The notes: generated by a model not told the origin, from the letters alone. DNA of 45,331 bases from Chloroflexota bacterium (GCA_021785175.1 JAJYGH010000020.1:20223-65553), one strand, 5' to 3'; numbered from the stretch's first letter, positions 1 through 8,314 are shown. Program-made: numbers and translations.

Positions 1-345
1 TTCCTCATCGTGTTCAACCTCGTGCTCGATGTCGGGCTCATCGGGGGCGGCGTGGGGATCGACATCTTCGCCCACATCGGCGGCCTGATCGCCGGGCTGT
101 GGCTCGGGTTGATCCTGCTGCCGACCGGACTGACGCTCGCGAGCCTCTGGCAGCACCCGGCCGGCGCGCCGCAGGCCGCGCGGGCCCCGCTGTCGGGCGC
201 GCTGCGCGTCGGCGGCGTGCTCCTCCTCGTGGTCGTACTCGTCGTCGGTCTGCAGGTCGGGACGATCGTCCGGACGGGGTCGGGCTCGATCGCCGATCGG
301 GGAGCACCGGCTGCGGTCACCTGGCAGGTGCACGCGGAGGTCTGA
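1..345 (+). CDS. Rhomboid-family intramembrane serine protease, C-terminal end (partial)
   Basis: The gene enters from the left edge in frame 1 and ends at 345, so only the last 114 residues are visible. The segment around residues 22-40, with FAHIGGLIAG followed by LWLGLILLP, matches the last rhomboid helix, where the catalytic His sits before a GG-x3-G packing motif (visible His at residue 25). A second hydrophobic segment (VGGVLLLVVVLVVGLQVGTIV) follows and would be an added C-terminal membrane helix. The catalytic Ser motif (GxSG) would lie upstream, outside the window. It is an integral membrane protein that would cleave transmembrane substrates. The family call rests on this short fragment alone; a non-peptidase rhomboid-like protein is possible. 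Confidence 0.7.
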   Translation, partial: FLIVFNLVLDVGLIGGGVGIDIFAHIGGLIAGLWLGLILLPTGLTLASLWQHPAGAPQAARAPLSGALRVGGVLLLVVVLVVGLQVGTIVRTGSGSIADRGAPAAVTWQVHAEV

Positions 346-439
346 CCCACCACGGGGTGCGCCCCTGCACATCCGTCGCTCGCTCCCCCTCGACGGACGC
401 TCGCGAGGGACTGACAGTCGTGCGGAGCCGCAGCGGTGG

Positions 440-1471
440 TCAGTCTGGCGCGGACCCTTTCCCGGGCGGCCCGTTCCTCGACTGCGGTGCGGGCTCGGAC
501 AGGAGGTCCCGGCGTGCACCGAAGCGGTCGATGATCCGGTAGAAGTTCCGCCGCGCGAGGCGTTCGCGCTCCGGTTCGGCCACGCCGGTGTCGCCGCGGG
601 CCGCGTGCCGAGCCGCGGGCACGTCGACCGCCAGCGCACGCCGGGGTGGTGCCTCCGGCCCCTCGTCGCGCAGCACGAGGCTCCACCAGATGTCGAGGTT
701 CCGGTGGAACCGGAAGTGTTCGTCGAGCGGCCCGCGAGCCACGAAGTCGGCACGGCGGAACGCCATCATCCATCCCTCGAGCGCGTCCACGTCGCCGGGC
801 CCTGCTTCGTCGAAGTGGCGCAGGTCGGGCGACCGCAGTCCCCATCCGCCCACGACGGCAATCGTCGGGTCGCGGAGAGTCTCGACGAGTGGCGTCACCA
901 GGTCGCCCGTGGGTTCGATGCTCGTGTCGAGGAGCACGATGACCTCGCCCGCGGCACGGCGGATGCCGGCGTTGATCGCGGCCGCGTGCCCGAGAGGCGC
1001 GCTCGCCCAGACCTGCTCGGGTGACGCGCCGGCGATCGGGCCGAACCGGGGCTGCACGACGCTGCCGAGCGCGTCGGCCTGTTCGGGCGTCGGGTCGTTC
1101 GCGACGATCACGACCTGCGTCCCGACCGGGGCGTGGGCGCGGAGTCCGTCGAGCGCGCGAGTCAGGTCGTCGGGCCACCGGTCGGCGAGCAGCACGACGG
1201 TTGCGGTGGCGGTCGGAGGGTCGCCGAGGCGCGAGGGCACGGAGCCGCTCGCTCCGTACAGCACTCGCCCGCCCACTTCGACGTCCGGCGGGTGCATCGG
1301 CTCGAGCCGGTAGCGCAGACCCTGGTCGATGACCTTCCAGCCGGCCGCCTCGATCTCCGCCCGGAGCCGGTCGGCCTCCTCGAAGGCCCGCGCCGCGCGT
1401 GCCTCCGCGCGGCGCCGCGCGCAGTCCTCGATGTGCGGGGGCACGGTGAGCTGTGCCGACTGATCGGTCAT
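440..1471 (-). CDS. Family 2-like glycosyltransferase with an N-terminal CysRS-like helical hairpin
   Basis: A 343-residue protein. Residues about 10-55 (CARRRAEARAARAFEEADRL, then RAEIEAAGWKVIDQG) strongly resemble the C-terminal helical segment of cysteinyl-tRNA synthetase (pattern R-x-AR-x-F-x-EAD-x-[IL]R-x-E-x-x-AAG-x-x-[IV]-x-D). The rest looks like a GT-A glycosyltransferase of family 2: a beta-alpha start (TVVLLADRWPDDLTRALDGL), GHAAAINAGIRRAAGEVIVL, and an acidic LLDTS in place of the usual DxD. A WxxAFRR stretch and an HRNLDIWWSLVLRD segment follow. The start is the ATG at 1471, eight bases after a TAGACT box, so the mRNA is probably leaderless. It is divergent from the MFS gene and convergent with the rhomboid gene. 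Acceptor and donor are unknown. Loss of the DxD could mean altered metal use. Confidence 0.75.
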   Translation of the reverse strand: MTDQSAQLTVPPHIEDCARRRAEARAARAFEEADRLRAEIEAAGWKVIDQGLRYRLEPMHPPDVEVGGRVLYGASGSVPSRLGDPPTATATVVLLADRWPDDLTRALDGLRAHAPVGTQVVIVANDPTPEQADALGSVVQPRFGPIAGASPEQVWASAPLGHAAAINAGIRRAAGEVIVLLDTSIEPTGDLVTPLVETLRDPTIAVVGGWGLRSPDLRHFDEAGPGDVDALEGWMMAFRRADFVARGPLDEHFRFHRNLDIWWSLVLRDEGPEAPPRRALAVDVPAARHAARGDTGVAEPERERLARRNFYRIIDRFGARRDLLSEPAPQSRNGPPGKGSAPD

Positions 1472-1479
1472 GACGCCGG

Positions 1480-1485
1480 AGTCTA
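1480..1485 (-). promoter_or_regulatory. -10 box TAGACT before the glycosyltransferase
   Basis: TAGACT on the minus strand ends 8 nt before the ATG at 1471, so transcription would start at or next to the start codon. There is no convincing -35 box or Shine-Dalgarno. Confidence 0.55.
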
Positions 1486-1556
1486 TCCGACGAATCGGGA
1501 TGACTGCCTCGCGCGACGTGCCGTTGGGCCGATCCTCGCGAGCGCCCCGGTTTCGG

Positions 1557-1562
1557 TACCCT
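1557..1562 (+). promoter_or_regulatory. -10 box TACCCT before the MFS gene
   Basis: TACCCT lies 6 nt before GTG 1569, the codon that opens directly into the first membrane helix. This favours a leaderless start there rather than at ATG 1470 or ATG 1500, which lie upstream in the same frame. Confidence 0.5.
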
Positions 1563-1568
1563 CCGATC

Positions 1569-2942
1569 GTGCACCGTTCGCTCGTCGCGGTTCTGGCCGG
1601 CACGTTCACGCTCCGGTTCAGCACGGGCCTGACGGGCGCGCTCCTCGTCTACTACCTGGCCGAGCTCCCGCGCCACGGCGCCGGGGCCGTCGACCCGCTC
1701 ATCGTCGGCGCGCTGTCGGCGACCTTCTTCCTCGCCGAGCTGGTCCTCTCGCCACTCCTGGGCGCCGTTTCCGACCGTCTCGGGCAGCGCCCGATCATGC
1801 AACTCGGGCCCGGCTTCGGTGCCGTGGCGGTCGTGCTCACGGGCCTCACGACGAGCATCCCGGTGCTTGCGCTCACGCGGCTGCTCGAGGGCGGCTCGAC
1901 GGCCGCGAGCGTCCCATCGATCCTGGGCTACGTCGCCCGGGCGACGGCCCGCGACGAGTCGCTCCGCGGCCGCGCCGTCGCCCGGTTCGAGCTGGCGACG
2001 CTGGCCGGGTTCGGTGCCGGGCTCATCGCCGCCGGCCCCCTCTACGAGCTCGTCGGTCGCGTCGCGTTCTTCCTCAACGCCATCGTGTACGGCGGGTCGT
2101 GGCTGATCTTCCGGTTCGGGGTCGAGGAACTCGACGAGGGCACCGCCGACGCGGAGCAGTCCGTTTCCGGCGAGCCTGACGCGGGCGCCGCCCGCGGCGA
2201 GCGGGACCGGTCTCCGATGGGGGCGCGCCGCTCGGCCGTGCGCCGGTACGCCCAGGTGCTCGGCAGCTCGCATGTGTGGCTCCTCGCGCCGACGTGGATC
2301 GCGCTCAACGCCTCGATCGGCCTGTGGACCAGCCAGTCGCTGTTCCAGCTGGTGCAGCCGACGACGCGTCCGGTCGCCCGTCATCAGATGCTGATGGGCG
2401 GCTTCACCCCGACGCAGGTGAGCATCGGCCTGGCCCTCGGCATGCTCGTGTTCTTCGCGGGACTGCTGTACTGGGGCGGGCGCTTCCGGACGCTGCGGCG
2501 GACCACGATCGTCCTCTATGGCATCGCGGGGGGCGCGATCGCGACCGGCTCGACGTTCGTCGTGAACCACAGCGGCGGTCAGCCGGTCGTCGTGACGATC
2601 CTGTTCACGCTCGCCGCCGCGTTCGGGCTGTTCGTGCTCGCCGGCGCGACGCCGGCGGCGCTGGGCCTCCTCGCGGACGTGTCCGAGGCCCACCCGCGCG
2701 ACCGCGGCGTGATCATGGGCCTCTACGGCGTCTTCCTCGCGCTCGGGCAGGTCGTCGGGAGCCTCGTCGGCGGCGAATCGGCGGGCCTCCTCGGGATCGA
2801 CGGCCTCCTCGTGGCCACGATCCTGCTGCTCGCGATCGCGGTGATCCCGCTGTGGCGGCTGCGCCCGTACGAACACGAGATCCGGGGGCCGGGCGGTCCC
2901 GACGGTGGGTCGATGGCCCTGAACCTGCAATCCGGCGCGTGA
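1569..2942 (+). CDS. Major facilitator superfamily transporter
   Basis: About 457 residues with some 12 hydrophobic segments. The loop after helix 2 carries an MFS signature (SDRLGQRP, matching the GxxxDRxGRR motif A), and the segment ARDESLRGRAVARFE matches the motif seen before helix 5 in drug-proton antiporters. A polar central loop (about residues 185-220, with Asp/Glu-rich and Arg-rich parts) separates the two six-helix halves. I chose GTG 1569 because it leads straight into helix 1 (LVAVLAGTFTLRF) and lies 6 nt after a TACCCT box. The reading frame stays open upstream to ATG 1470, which would add 33 charged residues. The substrate cannot be told from the sequence. It is convergent with the hydrogenase operon. 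Confidence 0.85.
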   Translation: MHRSLVAVLAGTFTLRFSTGLTGALLVYYLAELPRHGAGAVDPLIVGALSATFFLAELVLSPLLGAVSDRLGQRPIMQLGPGFGAVAVVLTGLTTSIPVLALTRLLEGGSTAASVPSILGYVARATARDESLRGRAVARFELATLAGFGAGLIAAGPLYELVGRVAFFLNAIVYGGSWLIFRFGVEELDEGTADAEQSVSGEPDAGAARGERDRSPMGARRSAVRRYAQVLGSSHVWLLAPTWIALNASIGLWTSQSLFQLVQPTTRPVARHQMLMGGFTPTQVSIGLALGMLVFFAGLLYWGGRFRTLRRTTIVLYGIAGGAIATGSTFVVNHSGGQPVVVTILFTLAAAFGLFVLAGATPAALGLLADVSEAHPRDRGVIMGLYGVFLALGQVVGSLVGGESAGLLGIDGLLVATILLLAIAVIPLWRLRPYEHEIRGPGGPDGGSMALNLQSGA

Positions 2943-3009
2943 CGGAGCAGGAGGCGGCACGCGGAACGATCCGGACCTTCGGCAACTTCATCGCGCCGGT
3001 CCGCGTGGC

Positions 3010-3597
3010 TCAGGCCGACAGGAGCCGGGCGGCCTCCTCGACGACCGCGGCCGCGAAGGCCGGTACGCCCCCGAGCACGGCGTCCGACGGTGGATCGCCC
3101 AGGCCGAACGCGCTGCCCCCGAGCCCGACGAAGGTGCCCTTGGGCAGCGAGCCGCGGAGTGTCTCGGCGAGCGCGAGCACGTCACGCAGCGGCAGCATGT
3201 GCGAGGACCGTGGCACGGGGCCGCCCGACCCGAGCCCGGCGAGCGGTCGGCGGGCGACCTGCCCCGCTGGCAGCCCGCGCGCCGCGTCGACGACCACGAC
3301 GGCCTCGTCCGACGACGCCGACAGGACGTCGTCCGGCTCGAGCTGCCCGACGTCACGCACGTCGACGTGGCCGGTCAGCGCGGCGAGCGCTGGTTCGAGG
3401 GCCCGCGGCGGCGTCGCGAGCCCGTCGAGCCACCCGCGAACGAGCTCGGCCGCGAGGAGTCCGGCGCGATCGTCGCCGCGTGCCGCGTCGCCGCAGACGA
3501 GCACGAGGACCGCGCGCGTCCCGCCCCGGGAATCCCCCCGGGCGCCCGCGAGGCCATCGCGCGCGGCGGAGTGTGAGCCGTCCCTCGCCGCGGTCAC
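3010..3597 (-). CDS. Hydrogenase maturation protease (HyaD/HycI family)
   Basis: A 195-residue protein, last gene of the hydrogenase operon. It would cut the C-terminal tail of the large subunit after nickel insertion. The start of the fold (VLVLVCGDAARGDDRAG) corresponds to the family motif VLGIGNxxxxDDGxG, with the metal-sensing acidic residue in place. VVVVDAARG supplies the second acidic ligand and SSHMLPL the conserved His (SSHxLxL in relatives). The Asn of GN is replaced by Asp (CGD). The start is GTG 3597, which overlaps the large-subunit stop by four bases (GTGA), so the two are translationally coupled. About 30 extra N-terminal residues precede the fold. Presence of this protease agrees with the processable tail on the large subunit. 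Confidence 0.85.
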   Translation of the reverse strand: MTAARDGSHSAARDGLAGARGDSRGGTRAVLVLVCGDAARGDDRAGLLAAELVRGWLDGLATPPRALEPALAALTGHVDVRDVGQLEPDDVLSASSDEAVVVVDAARGLPAGQVARRPLAGLGSGGPVPRSSHMLPLRDVLALAETLRGSLPKGTFVGLGGSAFGLGDPPSDAVLGGVPAFAAAVVEEAARLLSA

Positions 3598-4907
3598 GCC
3601 TCCTCCAGCGTCAGATCGAGGAAGTGCGTGGCGCAGGAGATGCAGGGGTCGTACGAGCGGATGAGCTGCTCGAGCCGACGTGTCGCCTCCGCGTGGTCCA
3701 GCTCGAGCACGGCCGGCGCGAACGCGCGCAGGTCGGCCTCGATCTGACCCTGGTTCTGGCTCGTCGGCGGCACGATCTGCGCGCGCGTGACCATGCCGGC
3801 GGCATCGGTCTCCCAGTGGTGCCAGCAGAGGCCGCGGGGCGCCTCCGATCCCCAGCCCGCCGCCCCCGCGCGCGGCGACCACGGCTCGTACGGGCGCGGC
3901 GGCCGCTCGTACGCGTCGATGATGTCGATCGCCTCGGCGCAGTAGTGCACGAGCTCGACCCCGCGCGCCGCGATGCTCCAGAAGGGGTTCCGGGCGATCG
4001 CGTCCGCGAGCCGCGTCTTCGCGAGTGCCTCCCGGGCGACGGGGTGCAGCTGCTCGGCTGCGATCGTCACGCGCGCGGACGGGCCGAGCTGGTACGTCTC
4101 CCCGGCCTCGGTCCGCGCGTGGAGGGCGTTCGATCCCTCGTGATGCTCCTCGTGGAACACGGAGCGCCACTCCCCGATGCCGATGTCGATCGAGCCGTCG
4201 TGCGACACGATGCGGCCGTCGAACAGCGGGTACTCCGAGGGGTGCTTGAGCGAGACAAGGCGCACGTCGCGCTCGAACGGCGGCGCGTCGAACTGGGCCA
4301 CGAACTCGAGGGTGGCGCGGGCCTGCTCGAGCGCGGTCACGAGGCGCGGCCGCATCGGCAGCAGCTCATCGCGCGCCGGCGTCCGGTAGAGGCCGCCGAC
4401 CCGGACGTTGACCGGGTGGATCGCGCGTCCGCCGACGACGCCCATGAGATCGTTGCCGATCTTCTTGAGGGCGAGCCCCTGCTCGACGACCTCCCGGTGG
4501 TCCTTCGCCAGGTCGATCGCGCTCGCGTATCCCAGGAAGTCGGGCGCGTGGAGCAGGTAGACGTGGAGTGCGTGGCTCTCGATGTACTCGCCGGCGTACA
4601 GCAGGCGCCGGAGCGCCCGGACCTGCGGATCGACCTGGACGCCGAAGATGGCCTCGAAGGCGCCCGCGGCGCTCATCTGGTACGCCTCGGGGCAGATCCC
4701 GCAGATCCGCGCCACGATGTCGATGACCTGGTCGGGGTGCCGGCCGACCACGAGCTGCTCGAAGTAGCGCGGCGCCTCGAAGATCTTCAGGCGCGCCTCC
4801 GTCACCTCGCCGTCGCGAACCACGAGATGCAGCGAGCCCTCGCCCTCGACCCGGGTGATTCCCTCGACGCGGAAGGACCGCTCGAAGGCGGCTGCATCGG
4901 TCGTCAT
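3594..4907 (-). CDS. hyhL: [NiFe] hydrogenase large (alpha) subunit, group 3b type
   Basis: A 437-residue catalytic subunit that holds the NiFe centre. The N-terminal nickel motif is RICGICP (C69 and C72) followed by EAYQMSAAGAFE, the variant typical of group 3 enzymes (His of the usual RxCGxCxxxH replaced). The C-terminal motif is DPCISCATH (C422, C425, H428). Nine residues (FLDLTLEEA) follow H428 and would be removed by the protease encoded next. RVEGEG near residue 19 and the GGRAIHPVNVRVGG segment are also family-typical. The start ATG 4907 overlaps the small-subunit stop (ATGA) and has GGGAGG 6-7 nt upstream. Group 3b enzymes are cytoplasmic NADP-linked hydrogenases (sulfhydrogenases) that can work in both directions. 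No hyp maturation genes lie in this window. Confidence 0.93.
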   Translation of the reverse strand: MTTDAAAFERSFRVEGITRVEGEGSLHLVVRDGEVTEARLKIFEAPRYFEQLVVGRHPDQVIDIVARICGICPEAYQMSAAGAFEAIFGVQVDPQVRALRRLLYAGEYIESHALHVYLLHAPDFLGYASAIDLAKDHREVVEQGLALKKIGNDLMGVVGGRAIHPVNVRVGGLYRTPARDELLPMRPRLVTALEQARATLEFVAQFDAPPFERDVRLVSLKHPSEYPLFDGRIVSHDGSIDIGIGEWRSVFHEEHHEGSNALHARTEAGETYQLGPSARVTIAAEQLHPVAREALAKTRLADAIARNPFWSIAARGVELVHYCAEAIDIIDAYERPPRPYEPWSPRAGAAGWGSEAPRGLCWHHWETDAAGMVTRAQIVPPTSQNQGQIEADLRAFAPAVLELDHAEATRRLEQLIRSYDPCISCATHFLDLTLEEA

Positions 4908-5812
4908 CGTCGTCCTCCCGGATGCGGAGCCGTCCCGGCGGCAGCCGGCGTCGCCGGCGCCACGGGCGCGGCCGGCGCGACTGCGCCCGCTGCCGGCGGC
5001 GTCTCTGCCGGGGACGTCCCCGGCACGCCGCCGAGCTCGGTGATCACGTCGCGGAACGGTTCGGCATAGCCGGTGAACCCGGCGAACAGCCGTCCCGCCT
5101 GAGCGGGCGTCCGCCCGAGATGCATGAAGCCGCGGCTCAGGCTCGTGACGTTCGCCTGCTCCCGCGGCCCGAAGCAGCCGTAGCACCCGCGGTCGAAGCC
5201 CGGGCAGAGGGCGCCGCACCCCGTCATGGTGACGGGACCGAGGCACGGGATGCCTTGCGAGACCATCACGCACACGCGGCCCGCGCGCTTGCACGCCGCG
5301 CACACGGCCTCGTCGGGGAGATTCGGCCGGCGACCCGTGAGGAGCGCCGTCAGGAACTCCAGGAGCTGCTCGGCGTTGATCGGGCAGCCCCGGAGCTCCG
5401 CGTCGACCTTGACGTAGTCGGCCACCGGCCGCGCGGTCGCGAGCGACTCGATGTACTCAGGGTGCGCGTAGACCGCGGCGCGGAACGCGTCGTGGTCGCG
5501 CCAGTTCCGCATCGCCTGGATGCCACCCGCCGTGGCACACGCTCCGATCGTGACGAGCAGCTTCGCCTCGCGGCGGATCTCGTGGATCTGCTCGAGCTGC
5601 TCGGGCGTGCTGACGGCGCCCTCCACGAGCACCACGTCGTACGGGCCGCTCGAGCGGTGCGACGTGGCCTCCGGGAACTCCACGATGTCGACTCGCTCGG
5701 CGATCGCGAGCAGGTGGTCCTCGAGGTCGAGCAGCATGAGCTGGCAGCCGTCGCACGACGCGAGCTTGACGACGGCGAGGCGGGGGCGCGGGGTGGTGGT
5801 GGCCCGGGCCAT
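4904..5812 (-). CDS. hyhS: [NiFe] hydrogenase small (delta) subunit, group 3b type
   Basis: A 302-residue iron-sulfur subunit that passes electrons between the NiFe site and the diaphorase part. SCDGCQ at residues 19-24 starts the proximal cluster, followed by IGACATAGG and ELRGCPINAEQLLE. Further Cys residues lie in AVCAACKRAGRVC, QGIPCLGPVTMTGCGALCP and DRGCYGCFGP, giving ligands for three [4Fe-4S] clusters. There is no Tat signal, which fits a soluble group 3 enzyme. The last ~40 residues are an Ala/Pro-rich tail (TPPAAGAVAPAAPVAPATP) not needed for the fold and likely a lineage-specific extension. ATG 5812 shares one base with the stop of the upstream beta-gamma gene (TGATG), and its own stop overlaps the next start. 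Confidence 0.92.
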   Translation of the reverse strand: MARATTTPRPRLAVVKLASCDGCQLMLLDLEDHLLAIAERVDIVEFPEATSHRSSGPYDVVLVEGAVSTPEQLEQIHEIRREAKLLVTIGACATAGGIQAMRNWRDHDAFRAAVYAHPEYIESLATARPVADYVKVDAELRGCPINAEQLLEFLTALLTGRRPNLPDEAVCAACKRAGRVCVMVSQGIPCLGPVTMTGCGALCPGFDRGCYGCFGPREQANVTSLSRGFMHLGRTPAQAGRLFAGFTGYAEPFRDVITELGGVPGTSPAETPPAAGAVAPAAPVAPATPAAAGTAPHPGGRR

Positions 5813-7776
5813 CAGATGCCCTCCCGTCCGAACGCGTCGCCGAGCTGCGCGAGCGAGAAGACCGGGCCGTCCTTGCAGACGAAGTACGGTCCCATCTGGC
5901 AGTGCCCGCAGAGGCCGACGCCGCATTCCATGTGGCGTTCCATCGAGACGAACACCCGGTCCGGCGTGATGCCGTGCGACGCGAGCGTGTTGATCGTCGC
6001 CTGGATCATGCGCTGCGGGCCGCACACGAACGCGACCGCCTTCGAGCCGTCCCAGCGCGCGTGGTCGAAGAGGTGGGTCACGATCCCGACCCGGCCGAGC
6101 CAGTGCTGATCGGCCCGGTCGACCGTCACGCCGACGTCCAGGTCGCCACGCGCCGCCCAGGCCGCCAGCTCCTGCGTGTACAGCAGGTCGCCCGGGGTCC
6201 GTGCGCCGTGGTAGATGTGCACCTCGCCGTATTTCGCCCGGTGCTCGACGATCTCGTCGATGACGGGCCGCAGCGGCGGGAGACCCATGCCGCCCCCGAC
6301 GATCACGACGTCGTGACCCTCGGCCGCCTCGATCGGCCAGCCTCTCCCGAGGGGCGCCGACAGCCCCACCTCGGCCCCGTGCTCGAGGCCGGTGAGCATG
6401 GTGCTCGCGGGACCCACGGCCCGGATCGTCAGCTCCATGCCGGTCGGGAGGCGGCGCGAGATCGAGATCGGGACCGACCCGACAGCCGGCACCGAGACCA
6501 TGACGAACTCGCCGTGCTCGGACGCCCAGTCCATGCCCTCGGGACGCGAGAGCGCGAGCGTGACCGTGTCGTGCGTTTCGGAGCGCGCCGCGTCGACGCG
6601 GAACACGCGCGTCGCGCGCGGTTGCCCCTCCGGCGCGTGTCCGTTTCCGAGCGCTGCCTGCGGCGGGGGCGCGATGTGGTTGAGCTCCTCGCGGATGTCG
6701 ATGCCTGCCGGGCACCACGCGATGCAGCGGCCGCAGCCGACGCAGCCAGAGGTCCCGAACTGGTCGATCCAGCTCGCGAACTTGTGGGTGAGCCACTGGC
6801 GGTAACGGTCCTGGACGCGTGGCCGGAAGTTGCCGCCCAGCGCGACCGCGGAGAAGCCCTTCGTGAAGCAGGACTCCCAGCGGCGCTCGGTGACGGCCAC
6901 GTGCCCGTCGAGGTCGGAGCGCTGGCTGGCGCTCGTGCAGAAGCAGGTCGGGCATGACATCGTGCAGTTCGTGCACGCGAGGCACCGCTCGGCGATCTCG
7001 GCCCAGCGCGGGCTGTCGAGCTGCGCGAGCAGGCGGTCGTGCAGGCCCGCCGCCACGATGGGGTCGCCGATCCGGTCGCGCGCCGAGACGAGCTGGTCGG
7101 ACGCGGCCGTCAGCTGGTCGGTCGCCGCGTCGATGAGGTCGAGGCGCTCGAACAGGGCGGATCCCGCCGGGCTGCCGGGCGAGACGAGGAAACCGTCGGC
7201 GAGTTCGACGAGCGAGAGGTCGTGTCCGTCGCGGACGCCCGGTCCGGTGCCCATCGAGGCGCAGAAGCACGTCGAGGCGGGCTCGGCACACTGGACGGCG
7301 ACGATGAATGCGGACGAGCGGCGGGCGCGGTAGTCCTCATCCGTGTAGGGGCCGCCGAGGAACACCCGATCCTCGATGCCGAGTGCGGCGAGCTCGCATG
7401 CCCGGACGCCGAGGAAGGCGAGCTTCGGGATCTCGTGCCTGACGCGGCCGAACGAGACGTGGCCGTTCTCGTCCCGCCGCGATTCCGCCGTGTCGAGGGT
7501 CGGCGGGAACACGAACCGCTTCCACGACGTCGGGCCGACGGCGTACGCGAACAGCCGGTCGTCGCCGCGGTCGTGCAGATGGTAGGCGCCGGGTCTCTGC
7601 TCCGCGCCCATCCCCTTCGGGAGATCGGCCACGCTGCGAAGCTCGCCGTAGACGATCGCGCCGTCGGCCACCTTCGGGCCGATGACCGTCCGTCCGTCTT
7701 CGACCAGAAGGTCGATGAGTTGCTGGAAACGGGCGCGCGGCAGGAAGCCCGTCGCGCTCTTCGTCACGCTGGTCAT
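5812..7776 (-). CDS. Fused hydrogenase beta-gamma subunit (HyhB iron-sulfur part plus HyhG FAD/NAD(P) part)
   Basis: One 654-residue protein joins two subunits that are separate genes in the well-studied archaeal group 3b enzymes. Residues 1-370 match HydB/HyhB: a long N-terminal domain and two ferredoxin-type clusters (C265/268/271/275 in CLACTNCTMSCP, C345/348/351/355 in CVGCGRCIAWCP). A linker of about 20 residues (370-390, APEGQPRATR end) leads to a ferredoxin-NADP reductase-like HyhG part: FAD-binding (ISISRRLP), NAD(P)-binding (VIVGGGMGLPPLRPV), and a [2Fe-2S] site near the end (C618, C623, C626, C634). It would transfer electrons between NAD(P)H and the hydrogenase module. The frame is open throughout with no stop or internal start at the join. 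ATG 7776 lies 6 nt after the stop of the cNMP-binding gene. Confidence 0.92.
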   Translation of the reverse strand: MTSVTKSATGFLPRARFQQLIDLLVEDGRTVIGPKVADGAIVYGELRSVADLPKGMGAEQRPGAYHLHDRGDDRLFAYAVGPTSWKRFVFPPTLDTAESRRDENGHVSFGRVRHEIPKLAFLGVRACELAALGIEDRVFLGGPYTDEDYRARRSSAFIVAVQCAEPASTCFCASMGTGPGVRDGHDLSLVELADGFLVSPGSPAGSALFERLDLIDAATDQLTAASDQLVSARDRIGDPIVAAGLHDRLLAQLDSPRWAEIAERCLACTNCTMSCPTCFCTSASQRSDLDGHVAVTERRWESCFTKGFSAVALGGNFRPRVQDRYRQWLTHKFASWIDQFGTSGCVGCGRCIAWCPAGIDIREELNHIAPPPQAALGNGHAPEGQPRATRVFRVDAARSETHDTVTLALSRPEGMDWASEHGEFVMVSVPAVGSVPISISRRLPTGMELTIRAVGPASTMLTGLEHGAEVGLSAPLGRGWPIEAAEGHDVVIVGGGMGLPPLRPVIDEIVEHRAKYGEVHIYHGARTPGDLLYTQELAAWAARGDLDVGVTVDRADQHWLGRVGIVTHLFDHARWDGSKAVAFVCGPQRMIQATINTLASHGITPDRVFVSMERHMECGVGLCGHCQMGPYFVCKDGPVFSLAQLGDAFGREGI

Positions 7777-7782
7777 GCCGGA

Positions 7783-8277
7783 CTATCGCGCGAACAGGTC
7801 GAGCATCTGGAGACGGGTCGCGCTGAGACGCCTCGCCAGGGCCTGGAGCAGGCGCGGGTAGAGTTCCGCGGCCAGGTCGTGGTCGGCGGCGAGCGCGGCG
7901 CGGAGGCCGGGCCCGTCGAGCGCGAGCACGTCGACCGGCTGGAGGGCGACGACCGTCGATGTCGACCGGTACGGCGCAACGACGGCCGACTGGCCGAAGA
8001 TGTCGCCGGGCTCGACGGTCAGGATCGTGATCCAGCCTTCCTCGGGCACGAGCGTGCGGAGGGAGACGCGTCCGGAGAGGACGATGCCGAGCTCGTTGGC
8101 GAGCTGGCCTTCGGCGAGCAGGGTCGTCCCGGCCCCCGCCTGGTATCGCCGCGCCAGGCCGGCGAGCCGGACCTGTGTCTCGGGCGGCAGGTTGGCGCCG
8201 AACCACGTCGCGTTGAGCAGCGCGACGAGGGACGCGTTGTCGTCTGTCCGGGGCATGACGGCCTCGGTCTCGGGCAT
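7783..8277 (-). CDS. Cyclic-nucleotide-binding-domain protein without HTH, first gene of the hydrogenase operon
   Basis: A 164-residue protein that is essentially one Crp-type double-stranded beta-helix domain: LARRYQAGAGTTLLAEGQLA, ELGIVLSGRVSLRTL, VEPGDIFGQSAVVAPYRSTS, then a helix that ends the protein. The usual DNA-binding winged helix is absent, so it cannot act as a Crp-like repressor or activator by itself. In the phosphate-binding cassette the usual FGE is FGQ, while an Arg-Ser pair is kept, so nucleotide binding is uncertain. ATG 8277 has GGAGG at 8286-8290, eight bases upstream; a TTG at 8292 is less likely because it would bury that site. Six bases separate its stop from the beta-gamma start. 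It may be a regulatory partner of the enzyme; that role is inferred from position. Confidence 0.8.
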   Translation of the reverse strand: MPETEAVMPRTDDNASLVALLNATWFGANLPPETQVRLAGLARRYQAGAGTTLLAEGQLANELGIVLSGRVSLRTLVPEEGWITILTVEPGDIFGQSAVVAPYRSTSTVVALQPVDVLALDGPGLRAALAADHDLAAELYPRLLQALARRLSATRLQMLDLFAR

Positions 8278-8314
8278 GCGAGCGACCTCCAAATCGGGGC
8301 AGACGGGGACGCGT

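Noticed and set aside
3010-8277. Hox-type bidirectional hydrogenase (group 3d)
   Set aside because: There is no HoxF/HoxU-like NADH-dehydrogenase part; the HydB/HydG-like diaphorase and gene order fit group 3b.
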